A stretch of DNA of 64,000 bases from positions 289,638,272-289,702,271 of the forward strand of contig CM037879.1 in the NCBI GenBank assembly GCA_021292165.1, given 5' to 3'. A program made the position numbers and the translations under genes. Origin of the DNA: Shinisaurus crocodilurus. Its lineage: Eukaryota > Chordata > Lepidosauria > Squamata > Shinisauridae. This document shows positions 32,930 to 44,459 of the stretch, one piece after another. How positions within the stretch are numbered: the stretch's first letter is position 1; the number at the start of each line of letters is the position of its first letter. Under the pieces are notes generated by a model, which saw only the letters and a program-made list of their open reading frames with translations, had not been told where the DNA came from and did not search any database.

Positions 32930-33380
32930 CTAATTTCCATCATTTCGGGCCAAAGCAGCAGTGACCAGGCACGTCGTGTTTGTTCTCTGCATGTCTGCCC
33001 CATTCATGTACGAAAGTGTGCGCGCGCACGCGCGAGCATGCGCATGCGTGTGTAATTTTAACTTCATAGTGGAATGTAGAAGAGGGGAACTGAACATACC
33101 GGCCCAGCACAAAAAAAGGCAGCTGGACAAAATAGGTGGGCTGTCGTAGAAAAATTACCCCAAGCAGTTTTTATTAAGAAGCGTTCGACATTTCCCTTTT
33201 CCACCGCCTTCAGCCAGTGTGAGCTTGCTTGCTTCCCCGCTCCCTAGCAGAAAGAACACTCTGTTCCAACTGTTATTTATGTGCGTGCACTCCACTTCAA
33301 AGCAGTGAGAAGTTTCAGGATTTCCAGCGTTTACCTGGGGTTCAGTTTCCTGGGTTTCTGTGACAGAAGCTTTATTTACA
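32930..33380. other. Unassigned; alternating purine-pyrimidine patch
   Basis: 33016-33056 is a nearly uninterrupted alternating purine-pyrimidine run rich in CG and CA steps. The rest is unassigned. Confidence 0.45.
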
Positions 33381-33386
33381 CATATA

Positions 33387-33638
33387 CAGTCATACCTTGG
33401 ATTGCAAGTAACTTGGTTTGAGAGTGTTTTGCAAGACAAGCAAATTTTTAAACATTTATTTTAAAAAATTTGACTTGATAGACAAGCGACGTCTTGCAAT
33501 ACAAGTCCTGTAGTACGGCTTAAATTAAAAATCTCTGTACAAATTTTTTTTGGGGGGAATTTCATTTTGATATACAAGTGTTTTGGATTACAAGCACGTT
33601 TCCGGAACGAATTATGCTCTCAATCCAAGGCATGACCG
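33387..33638. mobile_element. Tc1/mariner-like element E, copy 3 (inverted)
   Basis: Same family as 13824 but opposite orientation. TA on both sides. Confidence 0.87.
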
Positions 33639-33639
33639 T

Positions 33640-34745
33640 ATAGAGGCTGAGCATAAGATGGTTCCCAGCTTTACCGCTAGGTTTCTGTTCCCCATCACAC
33701 ATGTCTAGGGTGGCCCCCATAGTGCCATAGGATTTCCTTTCCAGATACAGTTCCAGACTCCTTTAACACTGAACCCACAGAGAGAGAGAGAGAGAGTTTC
33801 TTTAACCATTGTTTTTCCAACCTGCCTTGCTTGTCAATTGCTTGGCCTTTCTGCAAATTCCCCAACAAAAGTTTCGGGCAGTAGACACTAAACATTCCAG
33901 TTCCGTCTGCCTGCCCAGTTCAGTGGCTCACACAATGCTATTGACTTGCCCTTTGCGCTCAGAAATACCTCTTGTGCCATGCTACGGGGCAGATGTTTGA
34001 TCGTGTACGCTCTCCCAGAACCTTTTCAATGCTGGAGCGTTGCCGTGCGTCACGCATAAAATCAAAGAGAATCGCTGTTGGAGTGGGTGACGCGAGAAAG
34101 AAAATAATTAGGATTGTTTGTCTTTGTTCACACGCTGGAGAGCACAGGGAAGCAATGCCGTCGTTGTTTTTCTAGGGGCCATATTATGAACTGAGCAAAG
34201 GCCGGGTGGCTAGCAATGCTGGCTCCGTGCCACATGCAAGACACACTCAGAAGGGCTCCTTCCTTCCTATTGTTGACAGCGACAGAGACTTCGGAGGAGT
34301 TTCTCCCTTGACATATATCTCAGCTGCTTGTCGGTTTTTGTGCTTTTTCCCAATATGAAGAAGCAAGACTTCTGGTTTTTTTAAAAGAAACATTCCTTAT
34401 TGTCTTGTCAAGACAACATTTCCTGCGCCGCAGGGAGCTCTCTCTCCCTCCAATGCAGGATTTTGCTGCTCTGCCTGCCGGAGAAGGGTGCTTCCACACA
34501 GAGAGCTCCTAGAGCTAACCATTAGAAGTCATTGTGGAGTAATCCCATCTTTTCTTCCTCAGTGGGTTTTCGGTAGTAGGGAAAGAAGATGGGAGATGTG
34601 GCGGGAAAATATGGGAGGGTTATGTGTAGAAGATGTTGGGGTCTGGGCCCCCAACCCAAGTAAAATTCCAAGAATGAGGCAGGGTGATGCATGATTTAAA
34701 AAAAAACCATCTGGGACTGGAAGCACCCTAACTTAACCAGTATGG
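33640..34745. other. Unassigned sequence
   Basis: A (GA)n run lies at about 33780-33797. No repeat family or exon supported. Confidence 0.4.
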
Positions 34746-34749
34746 ACCA

Positions 34750-35045
34750 GTTCTCATTAACACCAATGACATATACTCAGCAAGAGCCTAAATATGCTGT
34801 ATAACCAGCAATGCGGTTGTGCCATCCAATGAGGTGACTGAAGAAGAGTAATGAGAAAAATCATCTAGAACTAACAGATATCCTTGGCCAGCCAAGGTAA
34901 ATGAATCAATCCGCAATGTATCCCATTCCTTTCGTATTTCATTGTGTATCCACATAAGCTCATTCTTGTTCTTGGGCAATACGTCAGGCATATAATACAT
35001 TTATGAACTACATTTTCTACTTCAGTATTCATACCTGGGCAATAT
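34750..35045 (-). mobile_element. Gypsy-type LTR retrotransposon integrase fragment
   Basis: A 70-codon minus-strand frame has the start of an integrase core (WDTLRIDSF, then YLLVLDDFSHY). A second, more decayed block lies at 36050-36330 with shared 'atccacata' and 'tatattggc' phrases. Only a fragment remains. Confidence 0.6.
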
Positions 35046-35068
35046 AAGACCTGACACGTTGCATCTTT

Positions 35069-35139
35069 GCTACGCTGGCTGGGGCATGCTGGGAGTTGTA
35101 GGCCAAAAACATCTGAGGACCCAAGGTTGGAGAACCCTG
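35069..35139. mobile_element. MITE A, right half only
   Basis: It starts at the hairpin centre (gctacgctggctggggcat) and runs to ggagaaccctg. The left arm is absent. Confidence 0.75.
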
Positions 35140-35292
35140 CCCTAGACCCTTTATTGCAGGATCATTTTTTGTTTTACTCTGTTCACTCCTTCACCCCTAT
35201 AGAGTGCAGTGCGATGCTTATGACCCACACAGACCCAAGCAAAAATAAACACTTTTCTGTTAAACTATCAGCTCTGGGACGTGAGTGGCAAG

Positions 35293-35820
35293 TGTCCTAG
35301 GCTGGAATGCCAGGGCCAGGGGTGATGGAAGCGGATACAGGCCAGAGACAAAGTAGAGTCCAGAGCAGGCAATAAACACGTACGTACACAGTGGGGCAGG
35401 GCCAGAGGCATGAGCAAAGTCCAGAGATGAGCAGAGGGTTGGCACGTACCAGGCAAGGCGGGGCCAGAGGCAAGAAGTGAAATCCAAGAACGAGCAGAGG
35501 AGGTCAGACACGTACCAGGAAAGGTGGGGCCAGAGGCAAGAAGTGAAGGTCAGGAGCAGATGCAGATTGAACACGGGCAAGGTGAAGGTCAGAGTTGGTC
35601 ACCAGAGTCAGGAACCGGCTGCAGACACCACACGATGACTTGTGTTGCTGTGGCAAAGGCTCGAGGGAAGGGGAAGCCTTTATGTAGGGCTTCCTGCAGC
35701 TCCCAGCTGGTCTACATTAGCGCACCGGGAGGTCTGGGGCTGAATCCTGCAAGTACGGCAGTGTGGGCTGGGCTGCTTTCTGAAAAGTAGAGTTGCTTCC
35801 CAGCTGAGAAGATCCTGACA
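35293..35820. mobile_element. Possible LTR with internal minisatellite
   Basis: It begins TGTCCTAGG and ends ATCCTGACA. It contains about three imperfect tandem units of roughly 65 bases at 35380-35585 (gtaccaggMaaggYggggcc). No convincing target duplication (gcaag against caaac). Confidence 0.4.
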
Positions 35821-35824
35821 CAAA

Positions 35825-36045
35825 CAACCTTTCAGCAGGATGGGGCTGGATCTGTAATTCAGAATGGCTGAACAGGGCAGCCAGTCAGCTACCTAAGGCA
35901 ATGTTTTTCTTCAGTATTTAAAAAAAATAAAATGATTTTAATTCTATCTTCCACAAGGCTATTAAACTGTGGGTAACCTGTGCGCAACATAGTATGCCAA
36001 AATCCATACGGCTTTAACACTTTTAAAACTGGGGTCCGTTATCAG
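35825..36045. other. Unassigned sequence
   Basis: No family recognised. Confidence 0.35.
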
Positions 36046-36049
36046 ACAT

Positions 36050-36330
36050 AACCAAGTGAGGTATCCCATGTTTGGGGGAAATTGCCTGAATGTGATGAAT
36101 AACATGCAATGCTATCATTCTGTCCAATGAGGTAACATCAACATGCTCAGAAAAATAATTTAGAACCAACAGCCAGGGTGGATAAATAAATTATTTTATT
36201 TCATCATCTATCCACATAGGCTCCTTCTTGTTTTGGGGCTGATACATCCGGAATGTATTACATTTATTAACTACATTTTATATTTCTGTATCCACACCTA
36301 GCCAATATAAGAGCTCCCAGGCCTGACTTT
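36050..36330 (-). mobile_element. Second Gypsy-like fragment
   Basis: Nucleotide similarity to 34800-35040 in order (ccaatgaggt; tagaac..acag; atccacata; cattta..aactacatttt). No open frame. Confidence 0.45.
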
Positions 36331-37715
36331 TTTTCATTTTTCAGTGCCCAGGTGACCCTCAAGATTTTTCTCAATCATGGTATAAATATAATGAATGAAT
36401 GAATGAATGAATGAATAAATAAATAAATAAAGTCCACCCTTACTGTTGCAAGGACTGCTGTCCTACCAAAAGCTTGGTAGGTTCCACATATAAAAAGAGA
36501 AGGAAAATAGACAGGACCTCAAAATGATGAAAATATTGTAGCTGATGTTATCAGACCCCATCATAATGCTGTCCACCCAGATCACCCCAAATAAATTCTT
36601 CAATAAATGTGCACCCCATCCCCAAATCACCCCCCCCAAATCACCCCCAAATCAGTTTCTTTTCAATTAATTCATCCCCAGTTAATTGTCTTACCCTGAT
36701 TCTGCTCCAGAGGTACAATCTTTTTAGGCTGCCTTCTAGGGCCATGCCTTCTTGAGATCGTTTTTGACATATAAAATGCAATACACCAACTCAATTACCC
36801 CCATTTAATAAATGTATTCAGTGTTGCTTTATCATCTGGCAACGATTGCTTTGCTCATCAGTATGATGCAGCTATCAATTATTATTATTAATTATTATTA
36901 TTTATCACATTTCTAAGCCCCATAACGAATGTTCTCTATTAACAGCACCAATGCACCTTTCCAGACCAAACATGTTCCATTGCCCAACATCACCCCCAAA
37001 TTCATTAACCACCCACATCCTGTCTCAAATCAATTCCTCTTCAATTAACCCTCAGTCCTTTCATCTGCCCTCTGGCCCCAGTCCCAAAATTTTCACTGTT
37101 CTCCAGCTAGTGCTGTTTTCTGCTCATTTACCTTTTCTGCAGAGTGTGTTACTTGCACACATACATCACACAACTCCATTTCAATTTTTTCCAAGATTCA
37201 GAGAGTTGTAGATCTTTGGCGGTTCCTAAGTGCTCCACCTCTTCAGCAATTTCTTATGTTCTCCTTCTTTTCTTTGCACCCGGCTCCTTCCAGATGAAGG
37301 TTTTATCGTGCAACTGCACGACCTCGTTCACGGGATTTTATGGGGGTTCCAGATGACAACAACAACTTCTTCCATTTGCAGCCCTCCCATGCTTTCCCAC
37401 TGCTTCTTCCATCTTTTTTCTTACAAGAAAATAAACATTAAGGGGGGGGGGGAAGACACAGTTGAAGAATGCCTTTTGATCGCTAGCACTAGGAGCGCTC
37501 TGTCTAGAAGCTCCCTGGTTCCATGTGCTGTTTTCTTGAAGAAACAAGACAGAGGTTGTCTCGTATTGGTGTGTGTGTGTTTAAAGGAACAACATTATTT
37601 ATTAACTTATAAAGATAACATTTACTGTGCAGCAAGGAACTCTCGCTAGACCAGGCTTTTGATCCTCTGTGGGCTAACTAATTTAACCAGCCTCAGATTG
37701 GTGTGTGTGTTTTTA
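36331..37715. other. AT-rich unassigned sequence
   Basis: Contains (GAAT)n(AAAT)n at about 36389-36430, (ATT)n near 36877-36900 and a G run near 37442. No exon supported. Confidence 0.4.
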
Positions 37716-37718
37716 CCC

Positions 37719-38144
37719 TGGATTAACCATTAAGCAATATAAGCACGTGCTTAGGACACCAAGGGAAGCGGGGGGCACCACAGAGTACCACAATGCTTTT
37801 GCATTTCCCCCCTTATAACAGTTTTATTTTAAAAATGCATAAAACAGTGATGAAAATTTGTATTTCTTTCTGTTGCCCTAGTTATAAGTAAATAATTGGC
37901 TTATATTGCTTGCTGCTATTTAGTGTTAAATAAATATAATAAAAAAACAGTTTATATTTAATCTAGTTGTGTGTTCTGGCGTGGGGGATGGCCTTGAAGG
38001 AAACTGAGTTTTTAATGTCTTATTTCACCTTCAGCACTTATGGAGTCTTAATGTCTTGCCAGCTAAGCAATGGAAGGGCCGAGGGGGCACCATTATTGGG
38101 CTGTGCTGAGGGCACCAGCTGGCCTTGAGTTGATCCAGCCCTGC
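37719..38144. mobile_element. Worn hAT-like element related to I
   Basis: Margins 'ccctggattaacc' and 'gttgatccagccctg' are roughly inverted, and 'cttaggacacc' and 'gagggcacc' lie inside. TSD not preserved. Confidence 0.45.
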
Positions 38145-38273
38145 ACAGGGCACAGTTTTTCCATGGTCAGTTGGCGACCCTAGTAGCAAAAGGTGATTCT
38201 GAGCAAAGGCAGTTATACCTACCGATGCTTGATTACCACTGGGATTAAAGATGAAGGGGTTAAGCCAATAGTC

Positions 38274-38434
38274 TCGTGGGCTCAGCTTGTCTGAGCGTGG
38301 AAAGCTAAGCAGGGTCAAGCCAGGTTATTACTTGGATGGGAGACCCCTCCTCTAGTTTCCTGCATTGAGCAGGGGGTTGGACTCGATGGCCTTGTAGGCT
38401 CCTTCCAACTCTATGATCTATGAAAATCTATGAA
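38274..38434 (+). mobile_element. 5S-rRNA-derived SINE with CR1 tail, copy 1
   Basis: The 5S-like internal promoter region (aaagctaagcagggtcaagc; ttacttggatgggagacc) passes directly into a CR1 3' end (gcagggggttggactcgatg; ctatgatctatga). Inserted in the left arm only. Confidence 0.8.
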
Positions 38435-38830
38435 AGACGGATACCACAGGCGGGCGGGCGTTGATTGTATCTTCTTAATGGATGGTAGCAAGCCCCAGCC
38501 TCAGGGTCTGAACTTGGCAACCCTGAGAGGGAATGCACAGTAACTGCCACCATTCCCATGCTATGACGAGCAGGAAAGACACCAATCTCCCCTTCCCCCA
38601 TCATATCAGTGGTGAGAATGGCACCCTGACTGCACTGACTCCTTAGTAAACCCATTCACTTTGTACTGGACTCTCTGACTTGGAGGGGGTTGCTGTTTTT
38701 AGCACCATGCAACAGATTAAGCAAGGTGCATATCTGCAAGTATCTGAAGGCGTTTAATTGGTTTAATTTTTTTTTAATTTTTTTTTAAAGGTCACTCAGT
38801 TTAGAACTGGCCAGGTGGGAACTTATAGAT

Positions 38831-38993
38831 TTCATAGATTATAGAGTTGGAAGGAGCCTACAAGGCCATCGAGTCCAACCCCCTGCTCAATGCAGGAAAC
38901 TAGAGGAGGGGTCTCCCATCCAAGTAATAACCAGGCTTGACCCTGCTTAGCTTTCCACACTCAGACAAGCTGAGCCAGCGTGAGCCACAGGCC
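38831..38993 (-). mobile_element. 5S-rRNA-derived SINE with CR1 tail, copy 2
   Basis: Minus-strand copy with a longer 5S head beginning at 'gcctgtggctcacgctggc' on its own strand. It corresponds to copy 3 in the other arm. Confidence 0.82.
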
Positions 38994-39189
38994 TTGAATT
39001 AATGGACCTCACTGCAAGGCTAGAGACCTTGCAATCCTGTGCAAGTTTAGACAGGGGGAAAAGGCCTACAACTCCTAAACATGCGCAGGATTGTGCCCTA
39101 AGTATGTTCACTAGGGAATAATTCAGTAGGGCTTACTTCTGAGTAACCCTGTTTAGGGTCACACTTCAGAGGCGTGTTGTCACTGGTGG

Positions 39190-39214
39190 CACACACACAC
39201 ACACACACACACAG
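39190..39214. repeat. (CA)n microsatellite
   Basis: Its counterpart in the right arm is (TG)n at about 44995-45022. Confidence 0.95.
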
Positions 39215-39380
39215 TGCATAGGATATAAACAGAATCTCTATTTCTCTTCTTCTTCACCATTAATGTGCACACAGTGCTTTACAGAGTGCCAGTAGCATAA
39301 GGATGCTCCCCACGATGCTGAACGCTCCCTAGCAGGTAGCACATGAATCAGCAAGTGGAACATTTGCACAGCAGGAGCCG

Positions 39381-39604
39381 TCGTCTAACCTGTGTTCAGC
39401 TTCCCTATCAGCCATTAGCTAAAAACAGCAATACCATAACTTATCTTGGGAGTGAAAATCCTTGGGTTTTTTTTTTTAGATAAATTCATGGAAGATAAGG
39501 CTTCACTGAGGAACAGCAGCAGAAGAGGACTGTCACTGCAGCATGCTGGGAGTTGTAGGACTTTTTTCTGTCTAAACATGCGTGGGATCGGGCCCTTAAA
39601 CAGC
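39381..39604. other. Unassigned; MITE B right half at 39541-39597
   Basis: 39541-39597 shows 'gcatgctgggagttgtagg' to 'gggccc', the right arm of MITE B. The rest is unassigned. Confidence 0.5.
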
Positions 39605-40015
39605 TAAAGCATTTACAATAAGTTACTGGACCAGATAAAAACAACGGATGTAAATGCCCCATCATATGCCATTGAATGCCTGGGAGTAGAGGACAATCTT
39701 AACCTAGGACCGAAACGATGACAGTGTTGGCACCAGGCAGGCCCCAGTGGGGAGAACATTCCAAAATCGGAGGGCCACCACCGAGAAGGTCCTCTCTCTC
39801 TTTTTGCCACCACCATCCGAGCCTCCCTCAGAGGAAGGCCTGAGATGTTGATCGTCGTGCCCGGGTAGGTTCAGGTCGGGAGAGGCTCTCCTAGAACAAC
39901 ACTAGGTCAGGGGCACTCTGGGAAATGGAAAGGATGGTTAGATCCAGCTGTGCCGGGGGCTGCTTATTTATTTACTTATTACAGTTCCACACCGCCCAAT
40001 AGCTGAAGCTCCAGG
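39605..40015 (-). mobile_element. L2 LINE fragments
   Basis: 39750-39910 is decayed minus-strand ORF2 end (accaccgagaaggtcctct). 39963-40015 is a minus-strand tail (accgcccaatagctgaagct). Confidence 0.6.
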
Positions 40016-40271
40016 GGAGAAAAAGTAAGGGGGGGTGCTGATATAAGCGGTGTCGCTTGCTAGGAGCTGAGCCCCTAGTAGCAGCTGCCCAAGGACAGAC
40101 GGAGTTTTGGCCCTGGCTTTGCAAGCCTCACCCTGAAAGTGAGTGCAGCCCTTCCTGCTGGAGAGAGCCAGCGGTCAGCCTGGATGGGGGGAGCCTATCC
40201 AGCACCCCGGAAACCTTTCCTGCCTGGGGAGATACTCCCACGCAGGGGGCAGCAGCAGCAGCGCACAGAGC

Positions 40272-40785
40272 AGGGGTCACCAACGCAGCGCCTGCGGGCA
40301 CAGTGACACCCGCCAGACCTCTGCGCACACCCGCCAGAGCAACACGGCCGCTGCCGCCAATTTCCCCACTGCCGCCACCGCCTCTTTTCCTCCCCGCTCA
40401 CCTCACGGCACCAACAGGGGAGGAGGCAGCAGGAGGAGAGCACGGTGGTGGCGGGTGGTGAGCGGGGAAGGAAATCACGGGCCGGGGCAGCGGGAGGAGG
40501 AGGAAGCTGCGAGCGCCGCGGCAGGAAGGAAAGGGAACTCGCAGGTGGGCAGGAGGAAGAGGAGGAGGAGCAGGGAGGAAGGAGAAGAAGGAAGGAGGAG
40601 AGGTTGTGTAGGAATGGGGCTAGAAAAGAGAGAATCCATGGGGGGGGGCAGAAAAGAGAGAATCCCTGGAGGGGGGAGAAAAGAGAGAATCCATGGGGGA
40701 GGCTAGAAAAGAGACCCCCCCCACCCATGGGCCCGGGGGGGAAAGACCAATGTGCCCACAGGCCCCAAAAGGTTGCCTACCCCTG
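40272..40785. mobile_element. Purine-rich non-autonomous hAT element
   Basis: Ends CAGGGGTCACCAACG and AGGTTGCCTACCCCTG are inverted. Flanking octamers gcacagag and agtcagag match only in part. The interior is GGA-rich and has about three tandem units of 28-30 bases (agaaaagagagaatcc) at 40625-40713. Confidence 0.7.
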
Positions 40786-40932
40786 AGTCAGAGCCACGGT
40801 TTCCTTGTTTTAGTCCAGGGGTGCAGAACCTCTTTCAGCCCGAGGGCCAAATTCCATGTTGGAGAAACTCTCGGGGGCCACAGCACAATGGTGGGCGGGG
40901 CCAAAGGCAAAAGGGGCGGAGCCAAAATACTA

Positions 40933-41186
40933 CCGTAATACCTTGGATTGCAAGTAACTTGGTTTGAGAGCGTTTTGCAAGACAAGCAAATTTTTAAATA
41001 TTTATTTAATTTTTTTTGACTTGATATACAAGCGACGTCTTGCAATACAAGTCCTGTAGTACGGCTTACATTAAAGATCTCTGTACAAATTTTTTTTGGG
41101 GGGGGGATTTCGTTTTGATATAAGAGTGTTTTGGATTACAAGCACGTTCCCGGAACGAATTACGCTCTCAATCCAAGGCATGACTG
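40933..41186. mobile_element. Tc1/mariner-like element E, copy 4
   Basis: Inverted ends with TA on both sides (40931-40932, 41187-41188). Confidence 0.87.
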
Positions 41187-41458
41187 TACTATTTTAGCTT
41201 AAAGCTCTTCCTGCAGGTAACAAAGCTGCAGGAGCGGCATTTCAACCTTTTAGAAGGGGGCGGGGGCCACCTGCACAGAAGCCGGATACCCCCAAACGTG
41301 TGGTGGTTGGGGGAAAGGGCGCGGCGGGGCCAAGGGAGGGGCCGTGGCCCTCCGGGGACCCCCAGGTGGGCCAGTCTGGGATCCCGGGCTTGACACACTG
41401 CAGCCCTGCCTGAAGGTATTACACATGCGCCCATCTTCCTCCCCCACACCGTCTAGCT

Positions 41459-42206
41459 CAGGGGTCTTCAAACTATGGCCCGCGGGCCGGATCTGGCCCA
41501 GCGTGCCCTTCCATCCGGCCCGGCTCCGTAGGCCCGAACTGGGCCCGCCCGGGTTCTCAGCCGCCCGCACGGGCTTGCCATGTTCTTCGCTCTCCCTGGA
41601 GAGCCAGCCGTGCGGGCTGCGCCACCCGCGCTGGTCCCGTCGCGTCACTTCCGGCGCAGCGGAAGTGGCGCAGGACCCTGCTCCGTCGCGCTGGACCCCC
41701 GCGCTCTGTTTTTGAACAGAGCGCGGGAGTCCAGCGTGACGGAGCGCAGCAGAATGATGCGGCTCCAGCGGTGGTGGTGGCAGTGGGGTGGGGGCGGCGG
41801 CGGCGGCGGCAGCGGCAACGGTGGCGGGACTTTGGCGGCGGGGCTTCGGTGGCAGCGACTTCGACAGTGGCAGCGGGGCTTCGGCGGCAGCAACGGCGGC
41901 GGCGGGGCTTCGGCGGGGACGGCAGCGGGGGGGCTTCAGCAGCGGCGGCGGGTGCAGGTATGGCGGCGGGGTGGGGTGGGGGGGTATGGCGGTGGCAGCG
42001 GGGGTCCTGGGGGGCTTTGGCAGCAGGGGGGCAACGGCGCAGCGGGGCTTTGGCGGCGGGGGGTGCAGGTATGGCGGCGGCGGGGGGTGGCGGGGGGGTC
42101 TGGCGGTGACGGGGGGGTCCTGGGGGGCAGGGGGGCTTAGTCTGGCCCCCCAACAGTATGAGGGACAATGAACCGGCCCCCTGTTTAAAAAGTTTGAAGA
42201 CCCCTG
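41459..42206. mobile_element. G-rich non-autonomous hAT element
   Basis: Ends CAGGGGTCTTCAAACT and AGTTTGAAGACCCCTG are perfectly inverted. The 8-bp TSD gtctagct is perfect (41451-41458, 42207-42214). 41760-42150 is an almost pure G-rich low-complexity tract (ggcggcggggcttcggcgg). Long open frames here are by-products of composition. Confidence 0.92.
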
Positions 42207-42244
42207 GTCTAGCTCGAAGGCCTTGGGGCTCTTTAAGCATCTCG

Positions 42245-42849
42245 TTGCAGCAGTGTCAGAACTCCTGGTGGGGCATTTCCACTAACAATTTCACCGGAGG
42301 ATGTCTTGCTGGCTAATCCTCTTCCCCGGGGTCTCCCGTAGGGCTCACTTTCCTCGCCCTCCACATGACCTGCTTCCCCGCTGACACATCGTGCCTCGCT
42401 TATCGCTGCTCCAGACCCGCACTTCCCTTCCCCTTTTCCATGGGGGTCCGGATTTAGAGTGGCTGCTGTGCTGAAACCGGAGCACCGGCTTCACATTCCA
42501 CCCGTGATGTGTGAATTCGGCCACAGGCCCGAGCAGGAGCGGAGGGGCCTGCTTCTTTCAGGACTGCGTGTGCTTCAGCAGAGCAGGAAAACGAGCTTCT
42601 TGCTAATGAGCAAGGCTCACGAAAAGATGAATAATCCCCAGCAAAGGTTTCTTGTACGCCATGATTCATAAGAACCGTCTGGCTGGATCCGACCAGAAGG
42701 CCGTCATCACCTCCAGCCAGGGGCCAGACAGATGTTTCCGAGATACTCACAAGCAAGGCAAAACGGAGATGGCTTTCTCCAGCTGCTGCTCCATCGCACG
42801 GAGAGGACCGCTGCTCCTAAATAATATGTAGGGGGTTGCTTCTGGCTAT

Positions 42850-42855
<6 letters not shown>
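42245..42855. other. Unassigned sequence
   Basis: No family recognised. Confidence 0.35.

Positions 42856-42856
<1 letters not shown>

Positions 42857-42896
<40 letters not shown>
42857..42896. repeat. (CA)n microsatellite
   Basis: About twenty units. Confidence 0.95.
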
Positions 42897-42897
<1 letters not shown>

Positions 42898-42904
42898 ACC
42901 TTTA

Positions 42905-43200
42905 GGGTGGCCACTCAGGAATCGCCAAAACAGAGAGGAAACTCATCACCAAAAAAGGGAGGCGAAATTAGGAGATGGCGATTTGCACAAAAGCTGCATG
43001 TGCTAATTTATATGCACAGATGCAAATTGAGAAATCAGGATTACGTATATAATTTGACTAGAAATACAGGACATCGATTCGCAGCCTCGTGTGGAAGGCT
43101 GTGACCAGGCAAACTTTGTGCCTGCCTGTCCAATCGAGCCCTTCTGATGGGCACGTTGATCTGTTTATTGGCAATACTGACCTACTGCTTAATAAAATAA
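42905..43200. mobile_element. Unclassified repeat G, fragment 3
   Basis: 'catgtgctaatttatatgca' and 'gtgaccaggcaaactttgtg' match 16960-17110. Confidence 0.5.
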
Positions 43201-43360
43201 CATCTCTAAGGAAATGATCCTACGGACCCCCAGACGTTGTCTTAGGGGGCCCACAGGAAAGTTTGGATTCCCAGCTCCAAGCTCAGAGACAGCAATCCGA
43301 CCTTGGGGCTGGGCATCGGAGCGCCTACCAGTGTCCACTGCCACCGTGCACCTCCTAAGG

Positions 43361-43495
43361 CAGTGTTCTCCAACCTTGGGTCCCCAGATGTTTTTGGCCT
43401 ACAACTCCCAGCATGCCCCAGCCAGCTACGCTGGCTGGGGCATCTTGGGAGTTGTAGGCCAAAAACATCTGGGGACCCAAGGTTGGAGAACACTG
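43361..43495. mobile_element. Palindromic hAT MITE A, copy 6
   Basis: Near-perfect hairpin with perfect 8-bp TSD tcctaagg (43353-43360, 43496-43503). Confidence 0.93.
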
Positions 43496-43503
43496 TCCTA
43501 AGG

Positions 43504-43815
43504 ACACCCCTATTTGTGGAAAGGGATGTATGGACAGGGGAGAGGAGGGCATTTGATTTCAGGAAAAAGCCTCAGGCAGAAAGATTCAGGGCGTGGGGGC
43601 GGCAGGAGGGGCGGGAAGCACATGTGGGCAAGAAGCCAGCTCATCCAGGGGGATCCGATGCAACAGAGATCATCGGGGGCCCTGCACCTTTATTTCAGCA
43701 AGTGCCCCTGGACAGCAGGGCGGTGGGGCAGAGGGCCTCCCAGGGATTCGGGGCTCCAAATGAAAGATTCGGGGCTCCGGCCCTAGTGGGCCGCCCCCTA
43801 ACGTCGCCTCTGTAA
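43504..43815. mobile_element. Unclassified repeat H, copy 1
   Basis: About 310 bases closely matching 48088-48405 (gacacccctatttg; ggggctccaaatgaaagat; ending 'cctctgt'). Confidence 0.7.
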
Positions 43816-44115
43816 TGGACTGCCTCGGGAGGTGGTGGGTTTTCTTTCTCTGGAGGTATTTAAGCAGAGGCTGGACGGCCATCTGTCAGGGATGCTGCAT
43901 CTGCATCTTGCATTGTAGATCCTGCACTGAGCAGGAGGTTGGACTAGTTTTTGGCCCCGAGGGCCGCACTGGGTGTTGGCAGCAGGCCTGCGGGCTACAC
44001 TGGGGTTGTGGGTAGGCTGTTTTGGGGGCTAAAGGGGCTGCATAACATGTGTCAAGGGTACACCCCTGGACTAGGTGAACTTCCAGGTCCTTTTCAACTC
44101 CATGATTGATGAAGA
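43816..44115 (+). mobile_element. CR1 LINE 3' end split by a hAT fragment
   Basis: Reads from 'gactgcctcgggaggtggtg' to 'gcaggaggttggactag', then is interrupted at about 43950-44068, and resumes 'gactaggtgaacttcc'. The insert ends 'gtacacccctg' and is flanked by gactagtt and gactaggt. Confidence 0.7.
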
Positions 44116-44450
44116 ACATCTCAATATCCTTGACTCGATGCCCGCAGAGGACATCTCAAACAGATTTCAATCTTATTTCAATGGACAATCGGAAGATCAG
44201 GAAAGAAACGGACAGTTCCCCCTTTCAGAATATAGAGACAGGGCACTGGTCCATCTGAGAACATGAGAAGAGCTGTGCTGGATCAGACCCAAGTTCACCA
44301 TTCTGCTTACACAGTGCCTGACCAGATGCCTCAATGGGAAGCCCACACGCAGGACACAAGAGCAAAAGCCCTCTTCCGCAGTTGTTCCTCAGTGAAGCCT
44401 TATCCTCCATGAATTTATCTAATACACACCCCAGCATCTTTTTCCTAGAT
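44116..44450 (-). mobile_element. CR1/L3-type 3' end plus short unassigned part
   Basis: 44262-44430 is a minus-strand 3' UTR (gctgtgctggatcagaccc). 44116-44260 is unassigned. Confidence 0.5.
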
Positions 44451-44459
44451 GAGTTAGGG

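Larger units (their letters stand above)
38143..39380. repeat. Inverted duplication, left arm
   Basis: It matches 44841-45923 in inverted orientation along nearly its whole length, including a 5S-derived SINE, a MITE B remnant and a (CA)n run. The left arm has an extra 5S-derived SINE at 38274-38434. Confidence 0.88.
40816..42240. mobile_element. hAT-like element F, copy 2, with two nested elements
   Basis: Starts CAGGGGTGCAGAACC. Family phrases lie at 40840-40930 and 41187-41450. Element E (40933-41186) and a 748-base hAT element (41459-42206) are inserted. A short part resumes after 42215. Confidence 0.65.

Noticed and set aside
41557..42240. Long open frames of 227 and 186 codons on both strands
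   Set aside because: They come from GC-rich low-complexity DNA inside a hAT element with perfect TIRs and TSD. The translations are simple G/A/R/P runs.
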